Shown: positions 47,037-58,500 of the stretch, piece by piece | How positions within the stretch are numbered: the first letter of the stretch is position 1 | Layout of the letters: each line of letters opens with the position of its first letter | From: Poa pratensis | Taxonomy: Eukaryota; Streptophyta; Magnoliopsida; Poales; Poaceae | Reading direction: 5' to 3' | Assembly (NCBI GenBank): GCA_947311845.1 | Contig: CAMZMU010000062.1 | Coordinates: 52,077,365-52,141,364, forward strand | Length of the DNA stretch: 64,000 nt | Position numbers and translations under genes: made by a program | The notes under the pieces: generated by a model | Told to the model about the DNA's origin: nothing | The model's database searches: none | What the model saw: the letters and a program-made list of their open reading frames with translations, nothing else

Positions 47037-48890
47037 CTAGTTGAATGCCCGTGCGTTGCTACGGATTTTTTAATAATGTTTGTTAATATAATACATGCAA
47101 ACATTCATGTGTAAGAATAAGACAATCAAAAGATAATTACAAAACCATAAGATTCCATTTGGCTTGAAGTGTATGTTGGCAAAAGGTGTATTTTTTCATA
47201 GTTCATACTTGAAATAAGCATCTAACTAATATCTATTTCTTGATGCTATTTACTCGTAGATAGTTAGGTGATGATGCTTCGATAAGGAAAAATATAGCAC
47301 ATCAGGAAAGATAATGTCATGCCGTGAAAAGAGAATTCTTGGTGCATCTTTCATTTGTCACTCTCGGTCTCTCAATCGTGCATTGTTGCTTTGCCACATA
47401 ACCACTCACTTCTGTTGTTGCGCAATAATGTGTCTCCCATTTTCTTCGAATTGAGGAACAAATACTCCCGGTTAAATCAAAATGAGAATGATATGTCACG
47501 CAAAATAACGGCGACGAAAGGAAAATGTCCTTACAACATCACCTAATTTTCAGAACCTAATCATCGACTCAAGACTGTCAGATCATCAGATATCTTACAG
47601 GCCATCAACACAAAGCAAGTTCACGGAGATATTGAAGACATAGACAACATATCCTCCAATATAGCAGACACGATAACATCCTATCTGAATATCTTACAGC
47701 CTATAAATACATGTTCCAGATCTCAAATATTTTTCTTCGCAATCAAATCTTCATTGTCCATTCCGCTCCACTAGGTCTTCGAGAGAATGTAATATATTGT
47801 TCTTCTTATACCCATGCATATGGACCTGGGGAATATTCTTGGCAGGGCCAAGAATATAAAACATGGATTGAAAGAACGTTGATTAACAGTATAAGGCTCT
47901 GCATAAGCTAGTGGTCAGAATATGTCCAAGCGCCAAGTCGAATAAGAAGACTTTTCAGAATGTTCCTTAGTGCAAATACATCATAGAAGCTAATCTCAGA
48001 GATGGAGCTGCTCAAAGAGAGTATCCCCATAGATACACAAGATTGTCATATACAGATACATCCGTTGTATATACAAAATGGTTGATGACGAGCAAATTGA
48101 TTCCGAGAACCTAACAAATTATCACATGAAACTATCACTATGTGCACACCCAAATCATTTGTGCCTTTGCCTGCAGCGTAATAGAACCATAGCAGGCTCC
48201 ATACGGTGATCAATCTAGCATTAGTATGCCCAGCAGGTTGCATTTCAGTTATGGAAGAACTAAACACCTCATATGGAGATAATATAAGGGTTTGAAACAA
48301 AAAATGAAGATAATGTAGTTTGTTTTGCTTTATTTCTGAAAAAATAAAGCCATGTTCTCTTTTCAAGCTGAATTTCTGAAATGACCTGATTTTCTAAGTA
48401 ACCATAGATCAACCATCTGAATTTGTTCCATCGTGTTTGTTTCTTCTTCCTATAATTTTAATTTCTGATAAATATAATCTCCAAATTTTATCTTATGTTG
48501 CTTTACTAACTTTTCCGACATACGACTCTTTGATGCTTGTTGCATTTTTTACATTTGATATTTGCTTCCATGATAGCATACAAAATTTTGGGATTCAAAG
48601 CCTCAATGAGAATTGACATAGAATATTTTTGCTGTTGTAGAATAATAAAATGCAAACTTACTCCTCATCGAGCAAGTTGAGCACCTCTTGCAGCTGTTGT
48701 TGCCCTTTCTGACACATGTTGCAACTTCTTGAGGCAGCCACGAGAAGACCAAAATTTATAGGACCAAGTGGATTGGAGTCCAAATCTCCAAATCACCTGA
48801 ATGTAAATGCAGTCATAGAAAAACATGTTAAATATATTCAGAAATGTGAAATATGGCATCAGGGTGGCTGGATTACCAGCGATACAATAC

Positions 48891-49010
48891 AACGACTGGA
48901 AAGATGCCCATAACGTCGCCCTCATCCGGGAGCTCAACACCAACATCAGTCGTGTCGTCAGCCTCTACTCCGACCTCTCCTCCGTCTTCTTGCTATTCCT
49001 TGACGACGCC
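48891..49010 (+). pseudogene. ELF4-like fragment captured in Helitron 1
   Basis: The plus-strand frame encodes WKDAHNVALIRELN and IRELNTNISRVVSLYSDL, followed by SSVF. This matches the conserved helical core of EARLY FLOWERING 4 (ELF4/ELF4-like) proteins, small regulators of the plant circadian evening complex. The upstream residues (VAGLPAIQYND) and downstream KKRQRPPS tail do not look like a full ELF4 protein. There is no proper start. It is oriented opposite to the Helitron. Confidence 0.65.
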
Positions 49011-49369
49011 GACGACGCCAAGAAGAGGCAGCGCCCTCCCAGTAGAAGAAATAGAACAAACGATGTTGTCCTAGGTGATCGACCATAACCATGAGGGCCG
49101 CGAGGCCGGAGACCTCATCTTCACCGTCGCATTATTCATCCAAGTAAAAAGTATTTTGGACCAACATCAGTCGCGTCGTCAGCCTCTACTCTGTCCTCTT
49201 GCTATTCCTTGACGACGCCGACGACGCCAAGAAGAGGCAGCGCCCTCCCAGTAGAAGAAATAGAACAAACGATGTTGTCCTAGGTGATCGACCATAACCA
49301 TGAGGGCCGCGAGGACGGAAACCTCATCTTCACCGTCGCATTATTCATCCAAGTAAAAAGTATTTTGGA
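48940..49369 (+). repeat. Tandem duplication of the ELF4-like 3' segment
   Basis: Unit 1 (48940-49160, 221 bp) is repeated directly by unit 2 (49161-49369, 209 bp). They differ by a 12-base deletion in unit 2 and a few substitutions (for example CGTGTCGTC against CGCGTCGTC). The repeat includes the end of the ELF4-like core and the AGGTGATCGACCATAACC tail. Confidence 0.92.
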
Positions 49370-49874
49370 TGTCCAAGTGAAACAATCAAAATGCAAATAC
49401 ATTTAAAGCCTGTTTGAAAAAATATTAAAATTCAAAAGGCAATAGCCATGTGTATGTGTGTACTGTATGGGAATACATGAAGTATGAATCATTTGCTGTT
49501 TTCAGAACTTTTATTACTATTGAACACATTATAGTGTACATGTCTTAATGCCGAATCCGTGCACATAATAGGAACATAAAATTAACTTAGAAAGTCAATA
49601 ATCCAATGCATACAGTATGGATGGAAACTGATATGTAGCCTGGGAGGTAGAGACGAAATGGCATGCGGTGTTGCTTGAGGAAACAACGTTTGTCTGATCT
49701 GGACCATCTGTGGCAAAACTGAAAGCACAATGAGGACATAACCCACTTTAAAAAACAGAAACTATGTAATATAGATTATCATATACACATATTTATAAGC
49801 TTATTCAGAAACCTCACTACAGAAACTTATTGCACGAACAGATATATTTTCAATCAGGTGCAAATTCTGATAAT

Positions 49875-50085
49875 CTAACAAAGATGCAGTCCTAAGCTAG
49901 ATCGCATCATTCCATACATGTGTACACTGTCACTATATGCACGAGCTGATACTGCTGGCCGAGCAATACGGTATCCAATCAGAACGCTGCTGGGTTTGCA
50001 AAGAGAGCCAACACGGGTTGCATTAGCATCAGTAAATGATGCAAGTGAGCCTTCAATAACACCAAGCGCTGCAACTGCAAGTATC
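49875..50085 (-). pseudogene. Exon-like fragment in Helitron 1, unidentified
   Basis: After an acceptor-like CTTGCAG (minus strand), the frame reads AALGVIEGSLASFTDANATR and then VGSLCKPSSVLIGYRIARPA, ending LGLHLC and a stop. The composition looks coding and the orientation agrees with the Helitron. I do not recognise the family. Confidence 0.35.
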
Positions 50086-50389
50086 GATAACAAGCTTAAC
50101 CAAGAAATACACTTGACTGCTAATAACTTAGTGTTCAATATAAACAGAGAAGGTCAAGTGAAAAAGTTGAAAGCTTCATGTAACAACTAACATTTGTAAG
50201 TTCATTAAGCTTTGGAAGACACTAACTTTTTATTTTCAATGGAAACACTTGTCCTAGAAACAGACCATAACTGAATTTAGCCGAACACAAATATGCTTGA
50301 CACGCTCTGCAAATTTTGTTAATTCAACAATCAGTCAGTGAGATAAACACCACTCATCTGTAACTAATGCATACCATGTGAAGGCATCC

Positions 50390-50475
50390 TATGCGGCAGT
50401 ACAGGTCTTAGCGGTGCAGGGGACACGTCCAGGAACTGCAACATGTCATCCGCCAGCCTCGCGTGGCAGGAAAAT
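50390..50475 (-). pseudogene. Exon-like fragment in Helitron 1, unidentified
   Basis: The minus-strand frame CHARLADDMLQFLDVSPAPL and RPVLPHRMPSHG is followed by a GTATGC donor-like site. It may be another captured exon, or part of the same captured gene as the fragment at 49875-50085. The identity is unknown. Confidence 0.3.
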
Positions 50476-51179
50476 TAAGCAAATACTTCTAGGTCAATTC
50501 AACCGATCCACCACACAGGTGACAAGGAGAAACCACTAATTCCACACCCGTCATCCCCTTCCTGGCAACAAAACTCAACTCCTCTGCTCCTTTCCTACCA
50601 ATACATATAATGAAACATGTAGTGACCTGTAATTGCTCTCGTGATCCATAAGATAAACTCATATGAAACCTTAACAAGCTAACACAATCTGACAAAGAAA
50701 AACAACCTAACAAAATACTGAGCACACCGCCAGTTCAGATCGAGCCATCGAACCCATCAAGAAAAGAGGTGATTCACGGGAGGGAGGGGATAAAGAGGGG
50801 CGTTCTGAGGACGGACCTGGCGTGCTCGTGAGGTTCTCCGCCTAAATGAGGGGGACATCATCGGAGGAAGCGCCGCTGGCCACCGCCAGAAAACCCCTTT
50901 TCTTCGGGCGAGATTTGGAGCTGTAGTCTGCAAGCGAATTGGGCGTCCGATTCATGTTTGCTGCCGAGAGGATATAGAGAGCGATATACAAGAAAGAGAA
51001 ACTGTCAGATGGTAGAGGAGAAAAATAGACTCACCGTGCCGCCGTTCCCCTAATTACGGTCGGGGCGCATAGATCGAATCAACGACGCAGTGAGCAACTA
51101 CTCGATTCGCGCAGCGCCGATGAGGAACCGGAATTCAAGGGATCAATTACCATGTTCATTCACCCGATTCGGTCGCCGG

Positions 51180-51740
51180 AGGCCTTGGTTCGCTGGCGGC
51201 CGGCGTGAATAGGACGGCGGCGCGGGTTGTGTCGAGTATCGCTAGGGTTCGTGGTGAGAGGCGACGGAGGTAGGAGAGATTGGGGCTTCGTATCGCTTCG
51301 GCCACTGAGCGATTGGGTTAGCGCCTCCAGGCCGGCGAGCTGCAGGGTGGGCTACGGGAGGCCGGCCGTGCTGGGTGGCGAAGGCTCTGGGCGGCGGCGC
51401 GGGCGGGCGTCGGTGGAGCTCTAGATCGAGATGGGTCCGGGCGAGGAGGTCCCAGGTGCTGGCGGCGTCGCAGCATGGCGAGGAGGGCTCAGGTGCTGGC
51501 GCCGGCAGTAGGCTCGCGCGGCGGCGCAGGCGGCGGTGGGGGCGGCGTGAACGGTGCTGGTGCAAGGCGGCGGCGACATGCGCGAGAGGAGAGGCGACAG
51601 GGAAGAGAGGAGGAAATGAGGGCAGGGGTTGGCGGCGGACGCGCTGGGCGATGATGGGTCCCACATGTGGGACGAAGCGATTAGCAATGGATGGCGCTGG
51701 ATCGTTCGATTTCGTCCGTCGTCGGCCGAGACAGCTGCAT
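51180..51740 (-). other. GC-rich 5' region of Helitron 1
   Basis: Very GC-rich, purine-skewed DNA gives long open frames in several frames at once, which argues against any of them being real. It could be a captured gene promoter or first exon. Confidence 0.35.
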
Positions 51741-51763
51741 ATTTTTGTAGTAGAGAAAAGAGA

Positions 51764-52110
51764 TATTCCTTGGACATGATGTTTTGGCTCACGGGTGCAG
51801 ATGAACCCGTTATGCAAAATGCATTTTTAGCGTATTTCAAAATATTAAAAAATTTCAAACAAAAATTTTGGGTGTTCATATGAAAAATGTCTATCTGTAC
51901 AAAAAGTTTCGGATCGAAAAGACATTTTGTGTGACCGGTATAAAAAAGAGAAAAAAATGTTACGTGGAGAGGCATTTTTGAACACCGGGATTTGTCTTTT
52001 TACACCGGCCGCACAAAATGTCTTTTCATCCTGAATTTTTTTTTTTACGAACATAGAATGTTCATATGTACATCCGAATTTTTTTTAAATTTTTTTGACA
52101 TTTAAAATTC
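51764..52110. mobile_element. Palindromic (fold-back) DNA element, probable MITE
   Basis: About 51911-51948 (GGATCGAAAAGACATTTTGT...) is the imperfect reverse complement of about 51993-52033. Outer pieces (GTTCATATG near 51873 and near 52059) also pair. The structure resembles a small non-autonomous DNA transposon; exact ends and family were not resolved. Confidence 0.5.
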
Positions 52111-52447
52111 ATATTTTAGGTAGTGGGTGTATATGGATTTCCCATATTCCTTGGGTTCAATTGGTCTGGTCTGCATATTACCAGAATAAAGTTCCACATG
52201 CAAAGAACCTTCAAGGCTCGTTTTGGTGGCGGTATTGGTCTTTTGTTAAAAAAATTGAATCTCTACTATCTAAAAAAAAAAGCAACTCAGTCGTCTACGG
52301 AAGTACAGAGTCTATAATCCGGATCAAACTCTTGCAAGTCGATACATGTTCTTATCGCCCGCCCCGAGATTCGTCGTGCCTGTCTGTCTTGCCGGTACCG
52401 CCTCAAGCCCCGACGCCGAATTCTGGGCCGCGCCGCCGCAAAACGCC

Positions 52448-52455
52448 TATAAAAC
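52448..52455 (+). promoter_or_regulatory. TATA box of RBR copy 2
   Basis: TATAAAAC lies 62 bases upstream of the ATG in GC-rich sequence. The equal place in copy 1 reads CTCTGCCCGG, so only this copy has the box. Confidence 0.45.
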
Positions 52456-52509
52456 TAGCCACCGTTTCTAGTAGTCTGTAGCGACCAAGGCGTTGGAGAT
52501 TGGACGGCA

Positions 52510-55500
52510 ATGCCACGGAATTTGAAGCCGAAGGGCGCGTCGGAGCTCCACTCGAAGCCCCTACTCCCTAATCCCATCCCCGAGTGCTCCGGCGCAGCCG
52601 AGGTCCCCGACGACGGGCCGGCCGTCGCTTCTTCTCTGGTGGAGGAAGAAATTATCAGAAATCTGTTGGCGGGGATTGGCGGGGAGAAGATGGAGTTGAG
52701 TGAGGAGGAGCTGCGCGCAAACGATCAGATGCAGGAGGACGAGGTGATGCGCCGTGTTTTCCCTATCTCTCTGAGACTCGTGGACTATCTTGCTGTTCAG
52801 TAGCCTCAGAGAGAAAAATATCGAGTTAAATGAGTAGATTCTCGAATAGATCATCGTAGTGAACTTTATGATTTTTTCCTACTTATTTTTAGGGCCAATT
52901 GTGAGGACGGTAATTATTTTACCATGTTTGTGTGAAGTAGCTGCCCTAGGCTCATAACGACATTTTGGTGTGTCTTGCATGCCAGCGCACACCCAGGGAA
53001 GAGATATATCCTCCTATAGTTAAGCCATGCCTGCTTTTGTGCTAATTTCTTAGGTTTTGGGTATGGTTTGTGACATTAAAAGAATGGGGAAAAACATCAT
53101 GCCAAGACATTCTATGGCTGATGAAAGAATTAAATGCTATCGAAAGCAAGCCTTCAGATGTATCCCATTCTTATTTTGCTGTTATCTTGTTTTTTAATTG
53201 GATTTATGTTGATCACTTCTTTTAGTCTGATAAAAACTAAACTTAATGTTCAGATATTTGCCCTGGAAGCAATTTTTGGAGACAGTCTAGTCATTTTAAA
53301 CAAAAAACAAGGTCACCGGTCTTTCCAGGTATGTCCGTCACTATAATTTTTCCAGGTTATATTCTTGTTTATAAGGGCAAGGGCTTTAATTATATTAGTG
53401 TTACAGATTCATGTGGATATGGAGATCCAAGATGGTATAGATGTATCGGCAATACTCGACTATGGTACTGGAACATTAAATTACGGGGGAACATGTGACG
53501 GTGATGCCTCTGATAATCTTGTTTACAAGTTTAGAGTTGAGAATTTGCCTCCAATCCTGCTAACATGCTACCTCCCTCTGTCATACCCGAGTCATCAACC
53601 TCCCTTTTTCACTATCTCCACTGAATGGCTCGACAAAGTTAAGATATCTTCATTATGTCAAATGCTGGATATGATTTGGGAAGAGCAACAGGGCATGGAA
53701 GTAATCTATCAGTGGGTTCAATGGCTCCAAAACTCTTCCCTGTCTCACCTTGGGTTTACCGATGAGATAGTTTTAAGCAAGGGTGATCTAACCTGTGATA
53801 AAGACTGCGTGGATAGACGTGCTTGTCTAGATGATTCTGCACCTGATGTCATAATTCCAAGGATTATGAGATACAATGACGATAAGCGTCATAAATCTTT
53901 CTTACATGCTATTCATGACTGCATCATTTGTTTCAGCGAGTTTCCTGGTAGGTCTTTAGTTTTCTGAATAACTGTCTGTAGTGTTATATGCAGACTTATA
54001 CTATAGAACTCTAGAGCTGTGGTATGCTTAACAACGATTGGTGTGTGTTGGCCTTGTGGTTGTACGACATAGACCTATTTTGGCTAGATATTCCCAATTT
54101 ACATTCAGTTTAGTCCCCACTAGATGACCCGTTGCGCCACTGGCGCAAAGGACAAAAGCAAGACTGTATTATTGCTCATAAGTATTATTATTTTACACAT
54201 TAATCGATTGTTATTAAGGCAGGAATTAATTGTTTGTCATTCTATGTTCGATATGGGACACAATGTTTTAAAAACAGATGGTATCACCAAGTTTTATTCT
54301 GCTGAATATGTTAGTACTTATTCATAGGCTTTATCCACCCTTAGCCATTCTTGATGTTTTTGTCGATTGGAAGATTGGATGAGAAAAATTAATTTAAGTA
54401 ACTTATTTATTTTGTACCTATTAAGGCGGTTACATATGGTTTCCAATTTGAAAATGCTGAAGCTCTCTGTTTGAAACATTAAATAAATTGATCTTGAAAT
54501 GGTGAAAGGACAGAAAATAAGAAACATATTCAATAATAGAAGAACTTTCTTCAATAGTACGCTCGGTAGTGCAGGCATATAGTTCAGAACATAAATTGGG
54601 TCTACAGATATAGCACGCAAAAAGTGATCTGACTGACAATGTTGTTGTCTGTATCTAAAGACTCGGTTGTAGTGATCAGTATCTTCATCATGAGAGAGGA
54701 ATATAACCTCTATTAAGATCGATGACATTAACTATGGGAAGTGTTTCATTTTGGAGTTTGAAAATAGAAATTTGAGAGAATAAACATTGAACGCCTCAGG
54801 TGAAAGCATGTCATACAAATAGGCTGTTAGTATGGGGGAATTGTGCTCCGCTGGAGCTCGACAATGGCTGCAACCCGCACAGGCATGCCATTATTTTCCA
54901 TCTTGTTCGGCTGTTGTGGCCGCCCCGTTGTTGCCTGGTCTTCTTCAGTTTGCCTGAATCAGCAACAGCCGTTGGAGCCTCCCGCTTGACCTCCTCTTCC
55001 GGCGCCTCAGTGGCTGCGGCGTCACCCACCCTTTGCTCTTCCTCCCTATCAATAGGACTGTTGGCTGTAGCGTTGTCGCCCTGCTGCCGCCTGGTCTTTC
55101 ACTCTTCCTCAGCCAACCTGCATAGATCAACTATTAAGAATTCCATAGTTCTATAAATGTCCGCAAATAGAAGTGATTATGAAATGAACCCAAAGACTTC
55201 AGAACCAGTACATTCACATAATACTTGATCTGGAACTGAGTAAATAGTCAACTGTAACCGAAACAGAGTAAATACAACCAGCAGTAGTGAAGTAGTAATG
55301 GAACAAGCGTCAGTCCGAACAAAAGAACCAACTACTAATGCGTCCCTTGGAATCCATATATTGTACCAGGTGACTTCAGAACCAACTATTATTTGCGTCA
55401 TCTTACTAATGCCAATTAATTGATAGACTGAAAATATAGTTGTTAGGGTGGGGAATTTCTTGGAGTTTCCACTGCTATTTTTTATTGTAAGCATGCTTAT

Positions 55501-58500
55501 ATAACTACTTTTTTGTCAAGTATAATAAATAAATCCACCAAAGAATAAAAGCACAACTGTTTACTCTACCTACTTTCAAGCCCACTGCATAATACCTGAT
55601 GGCTGACAAAAATAATACATGTATAATGCAGTAACATCATGTAGTGCACCTAGATTTCAAGGGCTAATCTTCAGCATCCATGTATCCAAATTCTGAACAA
55701 ACATAATAGGTAGTTATCAAGAGGAGTTGTGCAAAGTCTATGAGTAGTGAGAAAATCAGAGCACTCTTAATAAACTTTTCTTCTTTTATAGAATAAGGAA
55801 CATTCTAAAACAGCTGGCTAAAAAGTCATATATTTTTGGAACAGAGAAAGGATAATGATAAAAATGGAAGACCCCAACATAAGCCAATAATTTTCACTAA
55901 ATTTAACTATATCACTTGTATAGACCAAAAAACGAAAGATCATAAATTGGAAGCTAGTATTTTCCTAAATCAACTGTATCGCTTGTACTGAGAATGCACC
56001 ATGACAACTAAAAAAGAAAGGCTGGTTGGAGTTTTTCAGAGAAACCAAACTCGAAGATCCTGTATTCCAAGCACACCCAAAGAACAAGGGTAATCAAGGC
56101 ACATTATCGGGCTTCTTATAAAGGTACGACTCAGGGATCGAAGCTACAGAGAAGATATTGTAGCATGTATGTGTATGCACCTCAAGTGGCATGTATCCTC
56201 AGTGAAGGGGCTAAGAGCTTCCGATTGATAAACTGGGTGAGGGGGAGAAACCAATATCTTAAGTGAAGTAAAGAACTCATCTCATGTAGTTTTCTCAGCT
56301 AATATATATCTGACATGAAATTAGACATGAGAATTAAGTATCAAAACAAAAACTGAACTTCAGAAATTTTATCACATACTAATATAAAATAGTGGCATGA
56401 ACAATAGAACTAAAGATATAGAACAATAATGCTTGATAAGAATCTGAGAAAGGAACATCTGAAGACAAAAGCATACTTCTGTACCTCAAGTGGCATGTAT
56501 CCTCAGTGAATGGGCTAAGAGCTTCCGATGGATAAACTGCGTGAGGGGGAGAAACAAATATCTTAAGTGAAGTAAAGAACTCATCTAGCTTCTCAGCTAA
56601 TAAATATTTGACATGGAATTAGACATGAGAACTGATGAAGTATCAAAACAAATGATCAAATGAACTTGATCGCATACATATAACCTAATATATTCTTCTG
56701 TGCTCTCCCGTAAAACTGAACTTCAGAAATCTTATCACATACTAATATAAAACAGTGGCATGAATAATACAACTAAAGATAAAGAACAATAATGCTTCTA
56801 GCTAGATAAGAATCTGAGAAAGCAACATCTGAAAACAAAAGTATAATTCTGTGTAACACCCACATACTTGACCGATGGAAAGCTAACCACATGTTTACTC
56901 CCTGGTTGTTGCAAAATGTTGGCTAACTTCAAGATAATATAAGTAACCTTGCAAATGTGTAACACATGAGGAAGAGATCGAACAAATGCTGAAACAAGGA
57001 CTAAGGTGAAGAAGATACAGCAAGAACTATAGATATGAATTTATCATGCAACCTTAACTGGATTTAAGAATATACAACACACTTGGAGACAATTATGTTG
57101 AATAAAACAAACATGAAGGAGGATCTATGGCTCACCATGCAAAACGTAATTTTATTCGCAGTGGATGTTGCTCCATGCATGTTCAAAACAGATATGTAAT
57201 CTACACTTGCTTCATATAAGTCAGGTAACTAAATTTATAACCTGGCATACTCTTGATCTTTCCTCGCATCCCCTCGTCGACAAGGTTGTGAGGTACATCC
57301 ACAACTTCAGGCTGCCAATCTTCCCGACCTTGCCATTTAAAACAGTCACACGAGAAGCGGAGGGGAGTTGCCGAGGAGGAGCAGGCGTCTGCGCAACACT
57401 CGGATGATGTCGTAGGCTTCAACTCTGGCCAGCATGGAAGTAGGTTCTGGAAAGAAAAGGAACATATAGCACCTTTTAAGAAATTCACTCATATGCGAGC
57501 ACTAAATGATATATTCTATAACATCAGTTCACGACACATAAATATTTGATGCAATCAATCTTCTAGCATTTAAATAAATAAAATAGGAAGATGCTCGAAT
57601 GCAAAGAAAAATAGGAATAACCAATACCCGAAGTTTTCCTACTTGTGTGAATCATCCACTTACTGTCTCCAGTGTTTCATATTTCATTGTGCCTAATTTA
57701 AGAAATGTGAAAAAATGGCAATAAGTTGGCCAGCATACATACATGATTTACATATTAACTCATTGGAAAAAGAAACCTGGTAGAATTCGTTCTTTGTCGA
57801 AGTGTCATTTGTAGAGCTCCAGATAATTTGCATCCTCAAACACATCAAAATCAAAGAATCAAAGAATTACGGAGCTACTTCGTGCACCGCTTCGCTGAGC
57901 ACCTCTGGCCACCAAGACCTGACCGTCGGGCTCGCCGGCGGCTCCAGCAGCCTCGTCACGGGGCCGTCGTGTCATGCCGGCGGCTAGGGTTTGCCGCTGC
58001 AGCGACCTAATGACTTGAGTTTGAGAGAGAGAAGCACGTTGAGAGGAAGAGGAGGGGCTTACCCGTGTCCGCCGGCGGCGCTGAATCTGCAGACTGAGCC
58101 GGTGAGGCTGCTCCTCCGTCGTCGCGCCGAATCCGCAGGCTGAGCCGGTGAGGCTACTCCTTCTTCGTCGCCCTTGCTCGCCTCATCCATGTTTGCCCAA
58201 TCGGATACAAAAATTCAGGAAAGGGATACAAAAATTTAGGGAAGCAAAATTGCAAGGATGGTACAACTGCATCAAAGGCATCCATATGCTAGCACACATA
58301 AAAGAGCATGTGGGTTTCTTACTTTCGGAGGGGGGAGTATAGAAGCCTTTGTATTGCTCAGTCCATGATGCCAAGCATTCTCCAACACTGCCCGCAAATG
58401 TACCTGTTTCTTGACAGTGTAAAGAGATAAATTTAAGCAAAATTAAGGGGATAATTTTTTTCTAAGAAGTGACAAATCAAGCAGATCAGAATATAATCCA

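Larger units (their letters stand above)
47037..51763 (-). mobile_element. Helitron 1 (non-autonomous, with gene fragments)
   Basis: On the minus strand the element ends ...CGTAGCAACGCACGGGCATTCAACTAG followed by T, given here as a CCGT/ACGG hairpin about 12 bases before the CTAG terminus. At the other end the minus strand has TCTCTTTTCTCTACTAC preceded by A; TCTCTACTAC is a classic Helitron 5' end. Borders therefore fit insertion between A and T. The 5' limit could be 51756 if the shorter TCTCTACTAC is used. No Rep/helicase is present. It carries an ELF4-like fragment and other exon-like pieces. Confidence 0.7.

Noticed and set aside
51242..51975. Long open frames of 184-191 codons on the minus strand
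   Set aside because: They cross the proposed Helitron 1 border and overlap other open frames in GC-rich DNA; no protein family is seen.
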